DNA of 64,000 nt from Micromonospora sp. NBC_01699 (lineage in GTDB: Bacteria > Actinomycetota > Actinomycetes > Mycobacteriales > Micromonosporaceae), in assembly GCF_036250065.1 (NCBI RefSeq), contig NZ_CP109199.1, positions 1,116,001 through 1,180,000 of the forward strand, read 5' to 3'. Both the position numbers and the translations under genes were made by a program. The notes under the pieces are model-generated. The model saw only the letters and a program-made list of their open reading frames with translations. It was not told the origin of the DNA and did not search any database. This document shows, piece by piece, positions 54,087 through 62,638 of the stretch (the stretch's first letter is position 1; every line of letters starts with the position of its first letter).

Positions 54087-54914
54087 GTGACTAGCGTTCA
54101 TCATTCTGAACAATCATCGGATCTGACGGCGACGAGAGCCACGGCCACGACGAGAGCCACGGCCACGACGAGAGCCACGGCCACGACGAGAGCCACGGCC
54201 ATGACGACAGCCACGGCCACGGCCGGCGTTGACGGGCGGCACTCGGTCCCGTCGGCCATCGCGGCCGGGCGGATCCTGCCGGTGGTGGTGCTCGAAGACG
54301 CGGCGGCGGCCGTTCCGCTCGCCGCCGCGCTGACCGCCGGCGGACTGCACACCGTCGAGGTGACTTTCCGGACCGCCGCCGCCGCCGAGGCCATCGCACT
54401 CATGTCCGAGCGGCCGGACCTGCTGGTCGGCGCCGGCACCGTACTCACTCCGGCGCAGGTCGACCGGGCGGTGGAGGCGGGCGCCCGGTTCGTGGTCAGC
54501 CCCGGCTTCGGGCCAGCCGTGGTCAGGCACTGCCAGGAACTGGGCGTACCGGTCTTTCCCGGTGCCGCCACCGCGACCGAGATCCAGTTCGCCCTCGACG
54601 CGGGGCTGGACACGGTGAAGTTCTTCCCGGCCGAGCAACTCGGTGGACTCAACATGATCAAGGCGCTAGCCGCGCCGTTCCGTTCGGTCCGGTTCATCCC
54701 GACCGGCGGGGTCAACACCGCCAACCTGTCCGACTACCTCGCTCATCCCGCGGTGCTCGCGGTCGGCGGTACCTGGATGGTCGCCCCGGCCCTGCTCACC
54801 GCCGGCCGGTGGGACGAGGTCACCCGGCTCACCGCCGCCGCCGTATCCGCCGCGCAAGCCGCTGCCAGCGCAAACGCCGCTGCTGGCGACGCCGCCACCG
54901 GGAGTCAGGTGTGA
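54087..54914 (+). CDS. eda: KDPG/KDG aldolase
   Basis: 275 residues from GTG 54087, longer than the usual ~210 because of an N-terminal repeat tail (ATTRATATTRATATTRA). Cleaves 2-keto-3-deoxy-6-phosphogluconate to pyruvate and glyceraldehyde 3-phosphate. Catalytic Glu in TVEVTFRTAAAAEAIALMSE, Schiff-base Lys in LDTVKFFPAEQLGGLNMIKA, phosphate-binding ILPVVVLEDA and RFIPTGGVNTANLSDYL. The stop overlaps the next gene (GTGA). Forms a KDG utilisation pathway with kdgK. Confidence 0.93.
   Translation: MTSVHHSEQSSDLTATRATATTRATATTRATATTRATAMTTATATAGVDGRHSVPSAIAAGRILPVVVLEDAAAAVPLAAALTAGGLHTVEVTFRTAAAAEAIALMSERPDLLVGAGTVLTPAQVDRAVEAGARFVVSPGFGPAVVRHCQELGVPVFPGAATATEIQFALDAGLDTVKFFPAEQLGGLNMIKALAAPFRSVRFIPTGGVNTANLSDYLAHPAVLAVGGTWMVAPALLTAGRWDEVTRLTAAAVSAAQAAASANAAAGDAATGSQV
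54096..54111. promoter_or_regulatory. IclR-type operator GTTCA-N6-TGAAC
   Basis: A perfect inverted repeat of GTTCA and TGAAC, 6 bases apart, just downstream of the eda start codon. Position between divergent IclR and eda genes and downstream of the predicted transcription start would allow blockage by the IclR protein. Inference from position. Confidence 0.5.
54131..54220 (+). repeat. 18-base coding minisatellite, 5 units
   Basis: Five units of GACGAGAGCCACGGCCAC (last one slightly changed) start at 54131, 54149, 54167, 54185 and 54203 and encode T/A/R-rich hexapeptides before the aldolase fold. Frame-preserving; could change in copy number. Confidence 0.85.
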
Positions 54915-56014
54915 CCGTGATCGAGCTTCGTCCCGCCGACCAGTGCCGCTACGACCTGGTGTCGCTCGGCGAGATCATGCTGCGGCTCGACCCGGGTGAG
55001 GGCCGGGTGCGTACCGCGCGGGGGTTCCGTGCCTGGGAGGGCGGCGGGGAGTACAACGTCGCCCGTGGGCTGCGCCGCTGCTTCGGACTGCGTACCGGGG
55101 TGGTCACCGCGTTCGCGGACAACGAGGTCGGCCGGCTGCTGGAGGACCTGGTCCTGACCGGCGGCGTGGACACCGCGTTGATCAAGTGGATGCCGTACGA
55201 CGGGATCGGGCGCACCGTCCGCAACGGACTCAACTTCACCGAGCGGGGGTTCGGCGTACGGGGCGCGATCGGCACCTCGGACCGGGGGCACACCGCCGCC
55301 AGTCAGCTCCGCGCCGACGACGTCGACTGGGACCACCTCTTCGGCACGTTGGGCGTGCGTTGGCTGCACACCGGCGGCATCTACGCCGCCCTGTCCGAGA
55401 CCACCCCGGAGACCATCGAGGCGGCGATGTCCGCCGCCCGCCGGCACGGCACGATCATCTCGTACGACCTCAACTACCGGCCCAGCCTCTGGCAGGCGGT
55501 CGGCGGGCAGGCGCGGGCGCAGGAGGTCAACCGCCGGCTGGCCCGGTACGTCGACGTGATGATCGGCAACGAGGAGGACTTCACCGCGTCGCTCGGCTTC
55601 GAGGTGCCCGGCACCGACGAGTCCCTGGCCGACCTGGACGCGGCCAACTTCCGCCGCATGATCGAGGCGGTGACCAAGGAGTACGACAACTTCCGGGTGG
55701 TCGCCACCACGCTGCGCACCGTACGCAGCGCGACGGTCAACGACTGGGGTGCGGTGGCCTGGTCCGCCGACTCGGGATTCGTCGAGGCGACACACCGGGC
55801 GGGGCTGGAGATCCTGGACCGGGTCGGCGGCGGCGACAGCTTCGCCTCCGGCCTGGTGTACGGGCTGATGGAACACGGTGACCTCGCGCTCGCGGTCGAG
55901 TACGGTGCCGCCCACGGTGCTCTGGCCATGACCACCCCCGGCGACACCTCGATGGCCAGTCGCAAGGAGGTCGAGGCGTTGATGCGGGGTGCCGGGGCCC
56001 GCGTACAGCGTTGA
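54911..56014 (+). CDS. kdgK: 2-keto-3-deoxygluconate kinase (PfkB family)
   Basis: 367 residues from GTG 54911 (GTGA overlap with eda). Phosphorylates KDG to KDPG, the aldolase substrate. Ribokinase-fold motifs: VSLGEIMLRLDPGEGRVR, AFADNEVGRLLEDLVL, FVEATHRAGLEILDRVGGGD-SFASGLV with the DxxGxGD-like RVGGGDSFASG catalytic Asp, and YDLNYRPSLWQAVGG. Somewhat longer than the typical ~310 residues. Together with eda completes KDG catabolism. Substrate could also be another 2-keto-3-deoxy sugar. Confidence 0.9.
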   Translation: MTVIELRPADQCRYDLVSLGEIMLRLDPGEGRVRTARGFRAWEGGGEYNVARGLRRCFGLRTGVVTAFADNEVGRLLEDLVLTGGVDTALIKWMPYDGIGRTVRNGLNFTERGFGVRGAIGTSDRGHTAASQLRADDVDWDHLFGTLGVRWLHTGGIYAALSETTPETIEAAMSAARRHGTIISYDLNYRPSLWQAVGGQARAQEVNRRLARYVDVMIGNEEDFTASLGFEVPGTDESLADLDAANFRRMIEAVTKEYDNFRVVATTLRTVRSATVNDWGAVAWSADSGFVEATHRAGLEILDRVGGGDSFASGLVYGLMEHGDLALAVEYGAAHGALAMTTPGDTSMASRKEVEALMRGAGARVQR

Positions 56015-56133
56015 CGATCGCCACCGGTAGGACGCGGGGCGCCACCCGCACGAGGTGCTATCGGTGAGCGATCGCGCGGAGTAGCGTCTTGGCTTCAACG
56101 CGTGCCGAGACCCCTCCCGGAGGCGTCACCAAC

Positions 56134-57240
56134 ATGCTCGGTTCCACCCTGCGCATCCTCATCGTCGGCGGAGGCATTGCCGGTCTGGCGACCGCCCGTG
56201 CCCTCCGGCTCGCCGGTTTCCGGCCCGAGGTGACCGAGTGGCAGTCCACGCCGATGGCCATCGCGGGCGGCATCTACCTACCGGGTAATGCCGCCCGCGC
56301 CCTGCGTGAGCTGGGTCTGGACAGCCCGGTCCGACCACTGGGCCAGGTGATCGCACGGCAGCGCTTCCTTGACGTACGCGGGCGGCGGCTCTGTGAGGTG
56401 GACCTCGGGCTGCTCTGGGGCGGGGTGGGGGAGTGCCGGGCGCTGCCCCGGGCCGAACTGCACCAGGTGCTGCTGACCGCCGCCGGGGGCGAGGTCCGGT
56501 ACGGCACCGCGATCAACACGTTGGAGCTGATCCGCGACGCCGTCACGGTCACCTTCGACGACGGCCGCCAGTGCGAGTACGACCTGGTGATCGGGGCCGA
56601 CGGCCGGCACTCGACGGTACGGACGCTGGCCGCCCTCGGCGGTCCGGCCCGGCCGGTCGGCCAGGTTGTCTACCGCAGCGTGGTGACCGGTGGGCCCAGG
56701 GTCACCGACTGGACGGTGCTGCTCGGCCACCACTGCGCCTTCGTCGTCGTTCCGATGGGCGCCGGTCGGCTGCACTGCTACGCCGACGAGACCTGTGCCG
56801 ACCTGCCGGACGACCCGATCGCCCGGCTGCGGGAACGCTTCGCCGAGTACGGCGGCCCGGTGCCGGCGGTACTCGACGCGATCCGTTCGGTTCGGGTCGG
56901 GTTGAGCGACGAGGTCGAGTTGGGACGCTGGTCGCGCGGGCGGGTCGTGCTGGTCGGTGACGCCGCTCACGCCACCGCGCCGACCCTGGCCCAGGGGGCC
57001 GCGATGGCACTGGAGGACGCCCTGGTGCTGGCTCGGGCACTCGTGGCGGCGGACACCGTCGGTGAGGCGCTGGACCGCTACGAGAGTCGTCGGCGCCCGC
57101 GTACGAAATGGGTGCTGGACCGGACCCGCGACCGGGACCGGACCAGGGACGTGCCGCCACCGCTGCGCGATCCGTTGTTGCGCGGACGTGGCGCCCGGAT
57201 CTTCGCCGAGCACTACCGGTTACTACTCGACCCCGCGTAA
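56134..57240 (+). CDS. FAD-dependent monooxygenase
   Basis: 368 residues from ATG 56134 (GGAGG upstream). PHBH fold: [20 protein letters not shown] (GxGxxG), [20 protein letters not shown] (DG motif) and [20 protein letters not shown] (GD motif). Class A flavin hydroxylase with unknown aromatic or polyketide substrate. No adjacent pathway genes, so housekeeping or resistance (TetX-like) remain open. Confidence 0.88.
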   Translation: MLGSTLRILIVGGGIAGLATARALRLAGFRPEVTEWQSTPMAIAGGIYLPGNAARALRELGLDSPVRPLGQVIARQRFLDVRGRRLCEVDLGLLWGGVGECRALPRAELHQVLLTAAGGEVRYGTAINTLELIRDAVTVTFDDGRQCEYDLVIGADGRHSTVRTLAALGGPARPVGQVVYRSVVTGGPRVTDWTVLLGHHCAFVVVPMGAGRLHCYADETCADLPDDPIARLRERFAEYGGPVPAVLDAIRSVRVGLSDEVELGRWSRGRVVLVGDAAHATAPTLAQGAAMALEDALVLARALVAADTVGEALDRYESRRRPRTKWVLDRTRDRDRTRDVPPPLRDPLLRGRGARIFAEHYRLLLDPA

Positions 57241-57431
57241 TCGCGCACCGCGACGTCAGCCGAACGGTGCAGGCCGGTGGACCGCCCCGACGGCGCGTCC
57301 GGCCACCCGGCGCCGGAGCCGCCGCTGCTGGGGACTATTCTCGCCTCCGAGATACGGCCAACAGAGAATCAACAGCGCGTGCGGATCAGATCTGTGGGCG
57401 CAGTGGGACTAACGAGAACCGGAGGCCACTC

Positions 57432-59189
57432 GTGACCACCGTCGCACCGAAGCCGATCGTGACCCGGCCCTGGCCGGTCCGCCAGCCGGTAAAGGGTTCG
57501 GCCATCGCGCGGCTGCTGCGTACGACGGACGCGAAGCAGATCGGGATCATGTACATGATCACGGCTTTCGCGTTCTTCATGATCGGCGGCCTGATGGCGC
57601 TGCTCATGCGCGCCGAGCTGGCCCGACCGGGCCTACAGTTCCTGTCGGCCGAGCAGTACAACCAGCTGTTCACCATGCACGGCACGATCATGCTGCTGTT
57701 CTTCGCGACGCCGATCGTGTTCGCGTTCGCGAACTACGTGGTGCCGTTGCAGATCGGCGCGCCGGACGTGTCGTTCCCCCGGTTGAACAGCTTCGCCTAC
57801 TGGCTCTACCTGTTCGGCGGGACGATGGCGCTCGGCGGCTTCGCGAGCCCGGGTGGCGCGGCCGACTTCGGCTGGTTCGCGTACGCGCCGCTGAGCAGTG
57901 TGGAGAACTCGCCGGGTGTCGGCGCCAACATGTGGATCGTCGGCCTGGCCATCTCCGGTCTGGGCACCATCCTCGGCGGCGTGAACATGATCACTACGAT
58001 CCTCACGCTGCGTGCGCCCGGCATGACGATGTTCCGGATGTCGATCTTCAGTTGGTCGATCCTGGTCACCAGCCTTCTGGTGATCATGGTCTTCCCGCTG
58101 CTCGCGGCGGCCCTGTTCGCGCTCGCCGCGGACCGCATCCTCGGCGCGCACGTCTTCGACGCGGCCACCGGCGGACCGATGCTCTGGCAGCACCTCTTCT
58201 GGTTCTTCGGCCATCCCGAGGTCTACATCGTCGCGCTACCGTTCTTCGGCATCATCAGCGAGGTCATCCCGGTCTTCTCCCGCAAGCCGATGTTCGGCTA
58301 CAAGGGCATGGTCGGCGCGATGATCGCTATCGCCGCGCTGTCGATGAGCGTCTGGGCGCACCACATGTTCGCCACCGGCCAGGTGCTGCTGCCGTTCTTC
58401 TCGTTCCTGAGCTTCCTCATCGCCGTACCGACCGGCATGAAGTTCTTCAACTGGATCGGCACCATGTGGCGGGGCCAGATCAGCTTCGAGGCGCCCATGC
58501 TCTGGGCGGTCGGCTTCCTGGTCACGTTCCTCTTCGGCGGCCTCTCCGGCGTACTGCTGGCCAGCCCGCCGGTCGACTTCCACGTCTCCGACACGTACTT
58601 CGTGGTGGCGCACTTCCACTACGTACTGTTCGGCACCATCGTGTTCGCCGTCTTCGCCGGCATCTACTTCTGGTTCCCGAAGATGTTCGGCCGGATGCTG
58701 GACGAGCGCCTGGGCAAGGTGCACTTCTGGCTCACCATGGTCGGCTTCCACACCACCTTCCTGGTGCAGCACTGGCTCGGCGCCGAGGGCATGCCCCGGC
58801 GGTACGCCGACTACCTGCCCGGAGACGGCTTCACCACGCTGAACACGATCTCCACCATCGGCGCGTTCATCACCGGTATCTCGACGTTGCCGTTCATCTA
58901 CAACGTCTGGAAGTCGTACAAGACCGGTCCGGTGGTCGAGGTCGACGACCCGTGGGGTCACGGCAACTCGCTGGAGTGGGCGACCAGCTCGCCGCCGCCG
59001 CTGCGTAACTTCGACCGGATGCCCCGGATCCGCTCCGAGCGCCCGGCATTCGACCTCAAGTTCCCGGAACTGGCCGCCGGCCACTCCCTGGCCGGCCCCC
59101 CCGAAGGCGGCGCCAAGCCCCTCACCAGCGAGTCCGACGGCGGCGCCAGCTACCAGGAAGACACCGCCACCAACCTAGACCGCCCCTAA
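57432..59189 (+). CDS. ctaD: Cytochrome c oxidase subunit I (aa3 type)
   Basis: 585 residues from GTG 57432 (GGAGG 6 bases upstream). Twelve membrane helices; heme/copper ligands appear in [58 protein letters not shown] and [20 protein letters not shown]. It is the catalytic subunit of aerobic terminal oxidase; other subunits (ctaC, ctaE, qcr) are not in this window, so the gene is solitary here, perhaps a second copy. A hairpin terminator follows the stop. Confidence 0.95.
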   Translation: MTTVAPKPIVTRPWPVRQPVKGSAIARLLRTTDAKQIGIMYMITAFAFFMIGGLMALLMRAELARPGLQFLSAEQYNQLFTMHGTIMLLFFATPIVFAFANYVVPLQIGAPDVSFPRLNSFAYWLYLFGGTMALGGFASPGGAADFGWFAYAPLSSVENSPGVGANMWIVGLAISGLGTILGGVNMITTILTLRAPGMTMFRMSIFSWSILVTSLLVIMVFPLLAAALFALAADRILGAHVFDAATGGPMLWQHLFWFFGHPEVYIVALPFFGIISEVIPVFSRKPMFGYKGMVGAMIAIAALSMSVWAHHMFATGQVLLPFFSFLSFLIAVPTGMKFFNWIGTMWRGQISFEAPMLWAVGFLVTFLFGGLSGVLLASPPVDFHVSDTYFVVAHFHYVLFGTIVFAVFAGIYFWFPKMFGRMLDERLGKVHFWLTMVGFHTTFLVQHWLGAEGMPRRYADYLPGDGFTTLNTISTIGAFITGISTLPFIYNVWKSYKTGPVVEVDDPWGHGNSLEWATSSPPPLRNFDRMPRIRSERPAFDLKFPELAAGHSLAGPPEGGAKPLTSESDGGASYQEDTATNLDRP

Positions 59190-59203
59190 CACCCCAACCC
59201 CAC

Positions 59204-59240
59204 CGAAAGGCGCCGCCCCCACCGGGACCGGCGCCTTTCG
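59204..59240. terminator. Terminator hairpin after ctaD
   Basis: CGAAAGGCGCC (59204-59214) and GGCGCCTTTCG (59230-59240) are perfect 11-base arms with a 15-base loop, 15 bases after the ctaD stop. A family-1 palindrome lies just beyond. Confidence 0.75.
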
Positions 59241-59265
59241 CGTATCCCCCCACCCCGGCGCCTCT

Positions 59266-59331
59266 CGCGTTGATCATGAAGTTAGCGACGATTTTTCGCG
59301 CTCAGAGCGCGCTAACTTCATGATCAACGCG
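59266..59331. repeat. Palindromic element, family 1 (copy 2)
   Basis: Arms of 22 bases (59266-59287, 59310-59331) are perfect complements and share the TTGATCATGAAGTTA core with copy 1 at 25385. The 22-base spacer contains a nested CGCGCT/AGCGCG pair. Its right arm encodes the C-terminus of the MFS gene, and its left arm supplies that gene's stop. Confidence 0.85.
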
Positions 59332-60560
59332 TCTTTGGGGGAGGGGGAGCGGGGGGAACGGTGGAGGGGGAGGACCAGGAGGGCGGTTAGGGTGCCTAGG
59401 AGGCCGGTGGCGGCGAAGCCCCAGAGGGGGGAGGAGGCGTCGATCACGGCACCGGCCAGGGGGGCGCCGAGGGCTACGCCGACGGTGATCGCCGAGCCGT
59501 GCAGGCCCATCGCCTCGCCGCGTACGGCGGCCGGGGCGAGGCGGCTCACCGCGTCGGCGGTGGCGGCCAGGGTCGGTGCGCAGAGTGCACCGGCCGGCAG
59601 CAGGACGAGGCTGAGCAGCCACCAGTGGCTGCCGCCGAGGCCGACCGGAATGGTGGCCAGGCCGAGCAGAACGGTCAGCAGCAGCGGCGACACCGAGCGG
59701 GACAGCGCACCGTACGCGAAGCCGCCGACCAGTGAGTAGGCGGCCCACACCGAGAGCACCGCCCCGGTCCAGCCGACCTGGTCGGAGTCGCGCAGGATCG
59801 CCACCACGGAAACATCCGTACCGCCGAGCACCAGTGTGCCGGCCGCGCTGAGCGCCAGCAGCCCGATCAGGCGCGGGGTGAGCCATTCCCGCCGGGCGAT
59901 CCGTACGGGTGGCGCGGTCGCCTCCGCCTCGGTCCGGGTCGGCGGGTCGAGCAGGAACAGCAGCACCCCGGACAGGACCATGCCGGCACCGATGGCGTAC
60001 ATGGTGATCTCCGGCGAGACGGCGGTGGCCAGCAGCACGGCCAGCGCCGGCCCGGTCATGAAGGACACCTCGACCGACATCGAGTCCAGCGCGTACGCCT
60101 GCCGGCGCTGCGGCGGCGGGACCAGCGCGGCGATCGACTGCCTCACCACGGAGAAGACCGGCAGCGTGAGCAGGCCGCCGAACAGCACCGAGCCGAGCAG
60201 GACCGGGTACGACAGGCTCGGTGCGGCGACCCAGAAGACCGCCGACGCGACGGTGGTCAGCAGCAGCACCGGGCGCAGGCCGCGCCGGTCGACCAACCGC
60301 CCCAGCAGGGGCGCGCCGACGGCCGAGCCGATCGTCATCACACCCCCGGCGGCCCCGGCGGCGGCATAGCCGTAACCCAGGCCGACCACGTGCAGGGTCA
60401 GCACCACGGCGGAGGCCGCGATCGGCACCCTGGCCAGGATCGACACCAGCAGCAACGGCCTGAGTCCGGGCAGCGCGAGCACAGTGCGGTAAGGCTTCAA
60501 ATCCAACACGGTCCGTACCTCCCGGACCATCTTGGCCCAGGGGTGGGACCGCGGCGCCAC
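59274..60560 (-). CDS. MFS transporter
   Basis: 428 residues from GTG 60560; ATG 60530 is an alternative. About twelve membrane helices (ILARVPIAASAVVLTLHVVG; AGAAGGVMTIGSAVGAPLLG; LLGSVLFGGLLTLPVFSVVR; GAVLSVWAAYSLVGGFAYGA) and the A motif GRLVDRRGLRP. Resembles the sugar-efflux/uncharacterised DHA1 group. The last 20 residues (ALIMKLARSEREKSSLTS) are encoded by the palindrome. Begins 24 bases after pncA, on the same strand, so may join the pncB-pncA operon. Confidence 0.85.
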   Translation of the reverse strand: MAPRSHPWAKMVREVRTVLDLKPYRTVLALPGLRPLLLVSILARVPIAASAVVLTLHVVGLGYGYAAAGAAGGVMTIGSAVGAPLLGRLVDRRGLRPVLLLTTVASAVFWVAAPSLSYPVLLGSVLFGGLLTLPVFSVVRQSIAALVPPPQRRQAYALDSMSVEVSFMTGPALAVLLATAVSPEITMYAIGAGMVLSGVLLFLLDPPTRTEAEATAPPVRIARREWLTPRLIGLLALSAAGTLVLGGTDVSVVAILRDSDQVGWTGAVLSVWAAYSLVGGFAYGALSRSVSPLLLTVLLGLATIPVGLGGSHWWLLSLVLLPAGALCAPTLAATADAVSRLAPAAVRGEAMGLHGSAITVGVALGAPLAGAVIDASSPLWGFAATGLLGTLTALLVLPLHRSPRSPSPKDALIMKLARSEREKSSLTS

Positions 60561-60584
60561 CGGGTTTCGCCGGAGCGGCCCCGC

Positions 60585-61166
60585 TCAGCGGCCCCGGAGC
60601 ACCGGTTCGCCCCGAAGTGTGATCCCCGCCTCGCCCAGCTCGGCGACGGTCTCCCGGGTGGTGTGCGGGGCCACCCCGGCGGTCAGGTCGAGCAGGACCG
60701 TGGTGTCGAAGCCCTCCCGGGCGGCGTCCAGCGCGGTCGCCCGTACGCAGTGGTCGGTGGCGATGCCGACCACGTCGACCGCGTCGACCCCGCGCCCGCG
60801 CAACCAGGCGGCCAGGCCCTCACCGCCGTCGGACATCCCCTCGAACCCGGAGTACGCCGCCGACCGTTCCCCCTTGCGGAAGACCTCCTCGATCGGGTCC
60901 GTACGCAGGTTCGGGTGGAAGTCCGCACCGGGTGTGCCGGCCACGCAGTGCTCCGGCCAGGAGTCCACGTAGTCCGCCGGATCGCCGAAGTGGGCGCCGG
61001 GATCGACGTGGTAGTCCTTGGTCGCCACGACGTGCTGCCACCGGTCCGGTTCGGCGGCGAGGAGATCGGAGATTCCCGCCGCCACCCCGGCACCGCCGCC
61101 GACGGCGAGCGACCCGCCCTCGCAGAAGTCGTTCTGCACGTCGACGACGATCAGTGCTCTGCTCAT
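60585..61166 (-). CDS. pncA: Nicotinamidase
   Basis: 193 residues from ATG 61166. Hydrolyses nicotinamide to nicotinate for NAD salvage. Isochorismatase-like catalytic triad: Asp in VVDVQNDFCEGG, Lys in EVFRKGERSAAYSG, Cys in GIATDHCVRATALDA; Asp/His metal ligands in DYHVDPGAHFGD. Transcribed after pncB across a 130-base tandem-repeat gap; both act in sequence (nicotinamide to nicotinate to NaMN). Confidence 0.93.
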   Translation of the reverse strand: MSRALIVVDVQNDFCEGGSLAVGGGAGVAAGISDLLAAEPDRWQHVVATKDYHVDPGAHFGDPADYVDSWPEHCVAGTPGADFHPNLRTDPIEEVFRKGERSAAYSGFEGMSDGGEGLAAWLRGRGVDAVDVVGIATDHCVRATALDAAREGFDTTVLLDLTAGVAPHTTRETVAELGEAGITLRGEPVLRGR

Positions 61167-61181
61167 GTCTGGATTACGCCT

Positions 61182-61306
61182 TTCGCGTCGGTTTCGGGTC
61201 ACGCTCTTCGCGTCGGTTCCGGGTCACGCTCTTCGCGTCGGTTCCGGGTCACGTCTTGTGCGTCGGTTCCGGGTCAGGTCTTGTGCGTCGGTTCCGGGTC
61301 AGGTCG
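61182..61306. repeat. 25-base tandem repeat, five exact-period units
   Basis: Units start at 61182, 61207, 61232, 61257 and 61282, each about TTCGCGTCGGTTCCGGGTCA + 5 bases. They fill the gap between pncB and pncA; the last unit overlaps the pncB stop (TGA from GGGTCA). No spacer sequences, so not CRISPR. A regulator array or RNA repeat is possible. Confidence 0.85.
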
Positions 61307-62585
61307 TGGGGACCACGGTGACCGGGATGGTCGGGTCGCCGGCGGAGAGCTTGAGTCCCTCCCAGGGGATCGAGATGAGGCACTGCCGCAGGTGCTCGCG
61401 GGACTCGACCAGGCCGGGCAGGTCCACCGGATCGCCCGCGATCACGTAACTGCGCTGAAGCAACCGGTCGTTGGACCGGTGGTCGGGCACCCCCTGGGAG
61501 ACCACTATCTCCTCGGTCGCCGTACCGGTCGGCTTGTGCCGGCGGATAGCGACCTTGCGGCCGCCGACGGTCGCCTTGTTCTCCGACCGTTTCACCACCG
61601 GCCGACCGTCGACCTCGACCAGCTTGTAGACCAGCCCGGCGGTGGGCGCGCCGGAGCCGGTGACCACCGCGGTCCCGGCGCCGTACATGTCAACCGGTTC
61701 GGCGGCGAGCGCGGCGATGGCGTACTCGTCCAGGTCACCGGAAACGATGATCTTCGTTTCGGTGGCGCCGAGCGAGTCGAGCAGTTCCCGCGAGTGGTGC
61801 GCCAGCACCGACAGGTCACCCGAGTCGATCCGGATCGCCCGCAGGTCCGGCCCGGCGACCGCTATCGCGTTCCGGATGCCCTGCGCGATGTCGTACGTGT
61901 CGACCAGCAGCGTCGTGCCCTTGCCCTGGGCCGCCACCTGGGAGGCGAACGCCGCCGCCTCGTCGTCGTGCAGCAGTGTGAACGCGTGCGCGGCGGTGCC
62001 CGCCGTCGGGATGCCGTAACGGCGGCCGGCGGCCAGGTTGGAGGTGAAGCCGAAACCGGCCAGGTACGCCGACCGGGCGGCGGCGACCGCGGCCTCCTCG
62101 TGCGCCCGCCGGGAACCCATCTCGATCACCGTACGGCCACGGGCGGCGGTCACCATCCGGGCCGCCGCGGCGGCGATCGCACAGTCGTGGTTGAGCACCG
62201 ACAGGGCCAGCGTCTCCAGCACCACGCACTCGGCGAAGGTGCCCGAGACGGTCAGGATCGGCGAACCGGGAAAGAACAGCTCACCCTCGGCGTACCCCTC
62301 GATGTCGCCGGTGAAGCGGAACCGGGACAGCCAGGCGGCGGTCTGCTCGTCCACCACCCCGGCCGTACGCAGCCAGTCCACCTCGGCGGCATCGAAGCGG
62401 AACTCCCTGATCAGCTCCACCAGGCGGGCCGTGCCGGCGACCACGCCGTACCGACGGCCGGTGGGCAGCCGGCGGGTGAACACCTCGAAGACGCACTGGC
62501 GGTCGGCGGTGCCGTCCTTGAGAGCGGCACTGACCATGGTCAGCTCGTAGTGGTCGGTCAGCAACGAGGAATGGGGATTGCTCAC
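61299..62585 (-). CDS. pncB: Nicotinate phosphoribosyltransferase
   Basis: 428 residues from GTG 62585. Makes nicotinate mononucleotide from nicotinate and PRPP. Typical motifs: TDHYELTMVSAALKDGTADR, IEMGSRRAHEEAAVAAARSA, DTYDIAQGIRNAIAVAGPDL, RIDSGDLSVLAHHSRELLDS, VDMYGAGTAVVTGSGAPTAG. Followed by pncA in the same direction. Confidence 0.93.
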   Translation of the reverse strand: MSNPHSSLLTDHYELTMVSAALKDGTADRQCVFEVFTRRLPTGRRYGVVAGTARLVELIREFRFDAAEVDWLRTAGVVDEQTAAWLSRFRFTGDIEGYAEGELFFPGSPILTVSGTFAECVVLETLALSVLNHDCAIAAAAARMVTAARGRTVIEMGSRRAHEEAAVAAARSAYLAGFGFTSNLAAGRRYGIPTAGTAAHAFTLLHDDEAAAFASQVAAQGKGTTLLVDTYDIAQGIRNAIAVAGPDLRAIRIDSGDLSVLAHHSRELLDSLGATETKIIVSGDLDEYAIAALAAEPVDMYGAGTAVVTGSGAPTAGLVYKLVEVDGRPVVKRSENKATVGGRKVAIRRHKPTGTATEEIVVSQGVPDHRSNDRLLQRSYVIAGDPVDLPGLVESREHLRQCLISIPWEGLKLSAGDPTIPVTVVPTT

Positions 62586-62638
62586 CGGTCCAGACTAAGG
62601 GTGTGCCGTTTCGGGCGGGATGGCATGACCACAGGCGT

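Noticed and set aside
57432-59189. Idea that ctaD with adjacent repeats is a mobile cassette
   Set aside because: No transposase, integrase or direct terminal repeats; repeats occur elsewhere beside unrelated genes.
61182-61306. Five regular repeats considered as a CRISPR array
   Set aside because: Units are head to tail with no spacers and only 25 bases long; no cas gene nearby.
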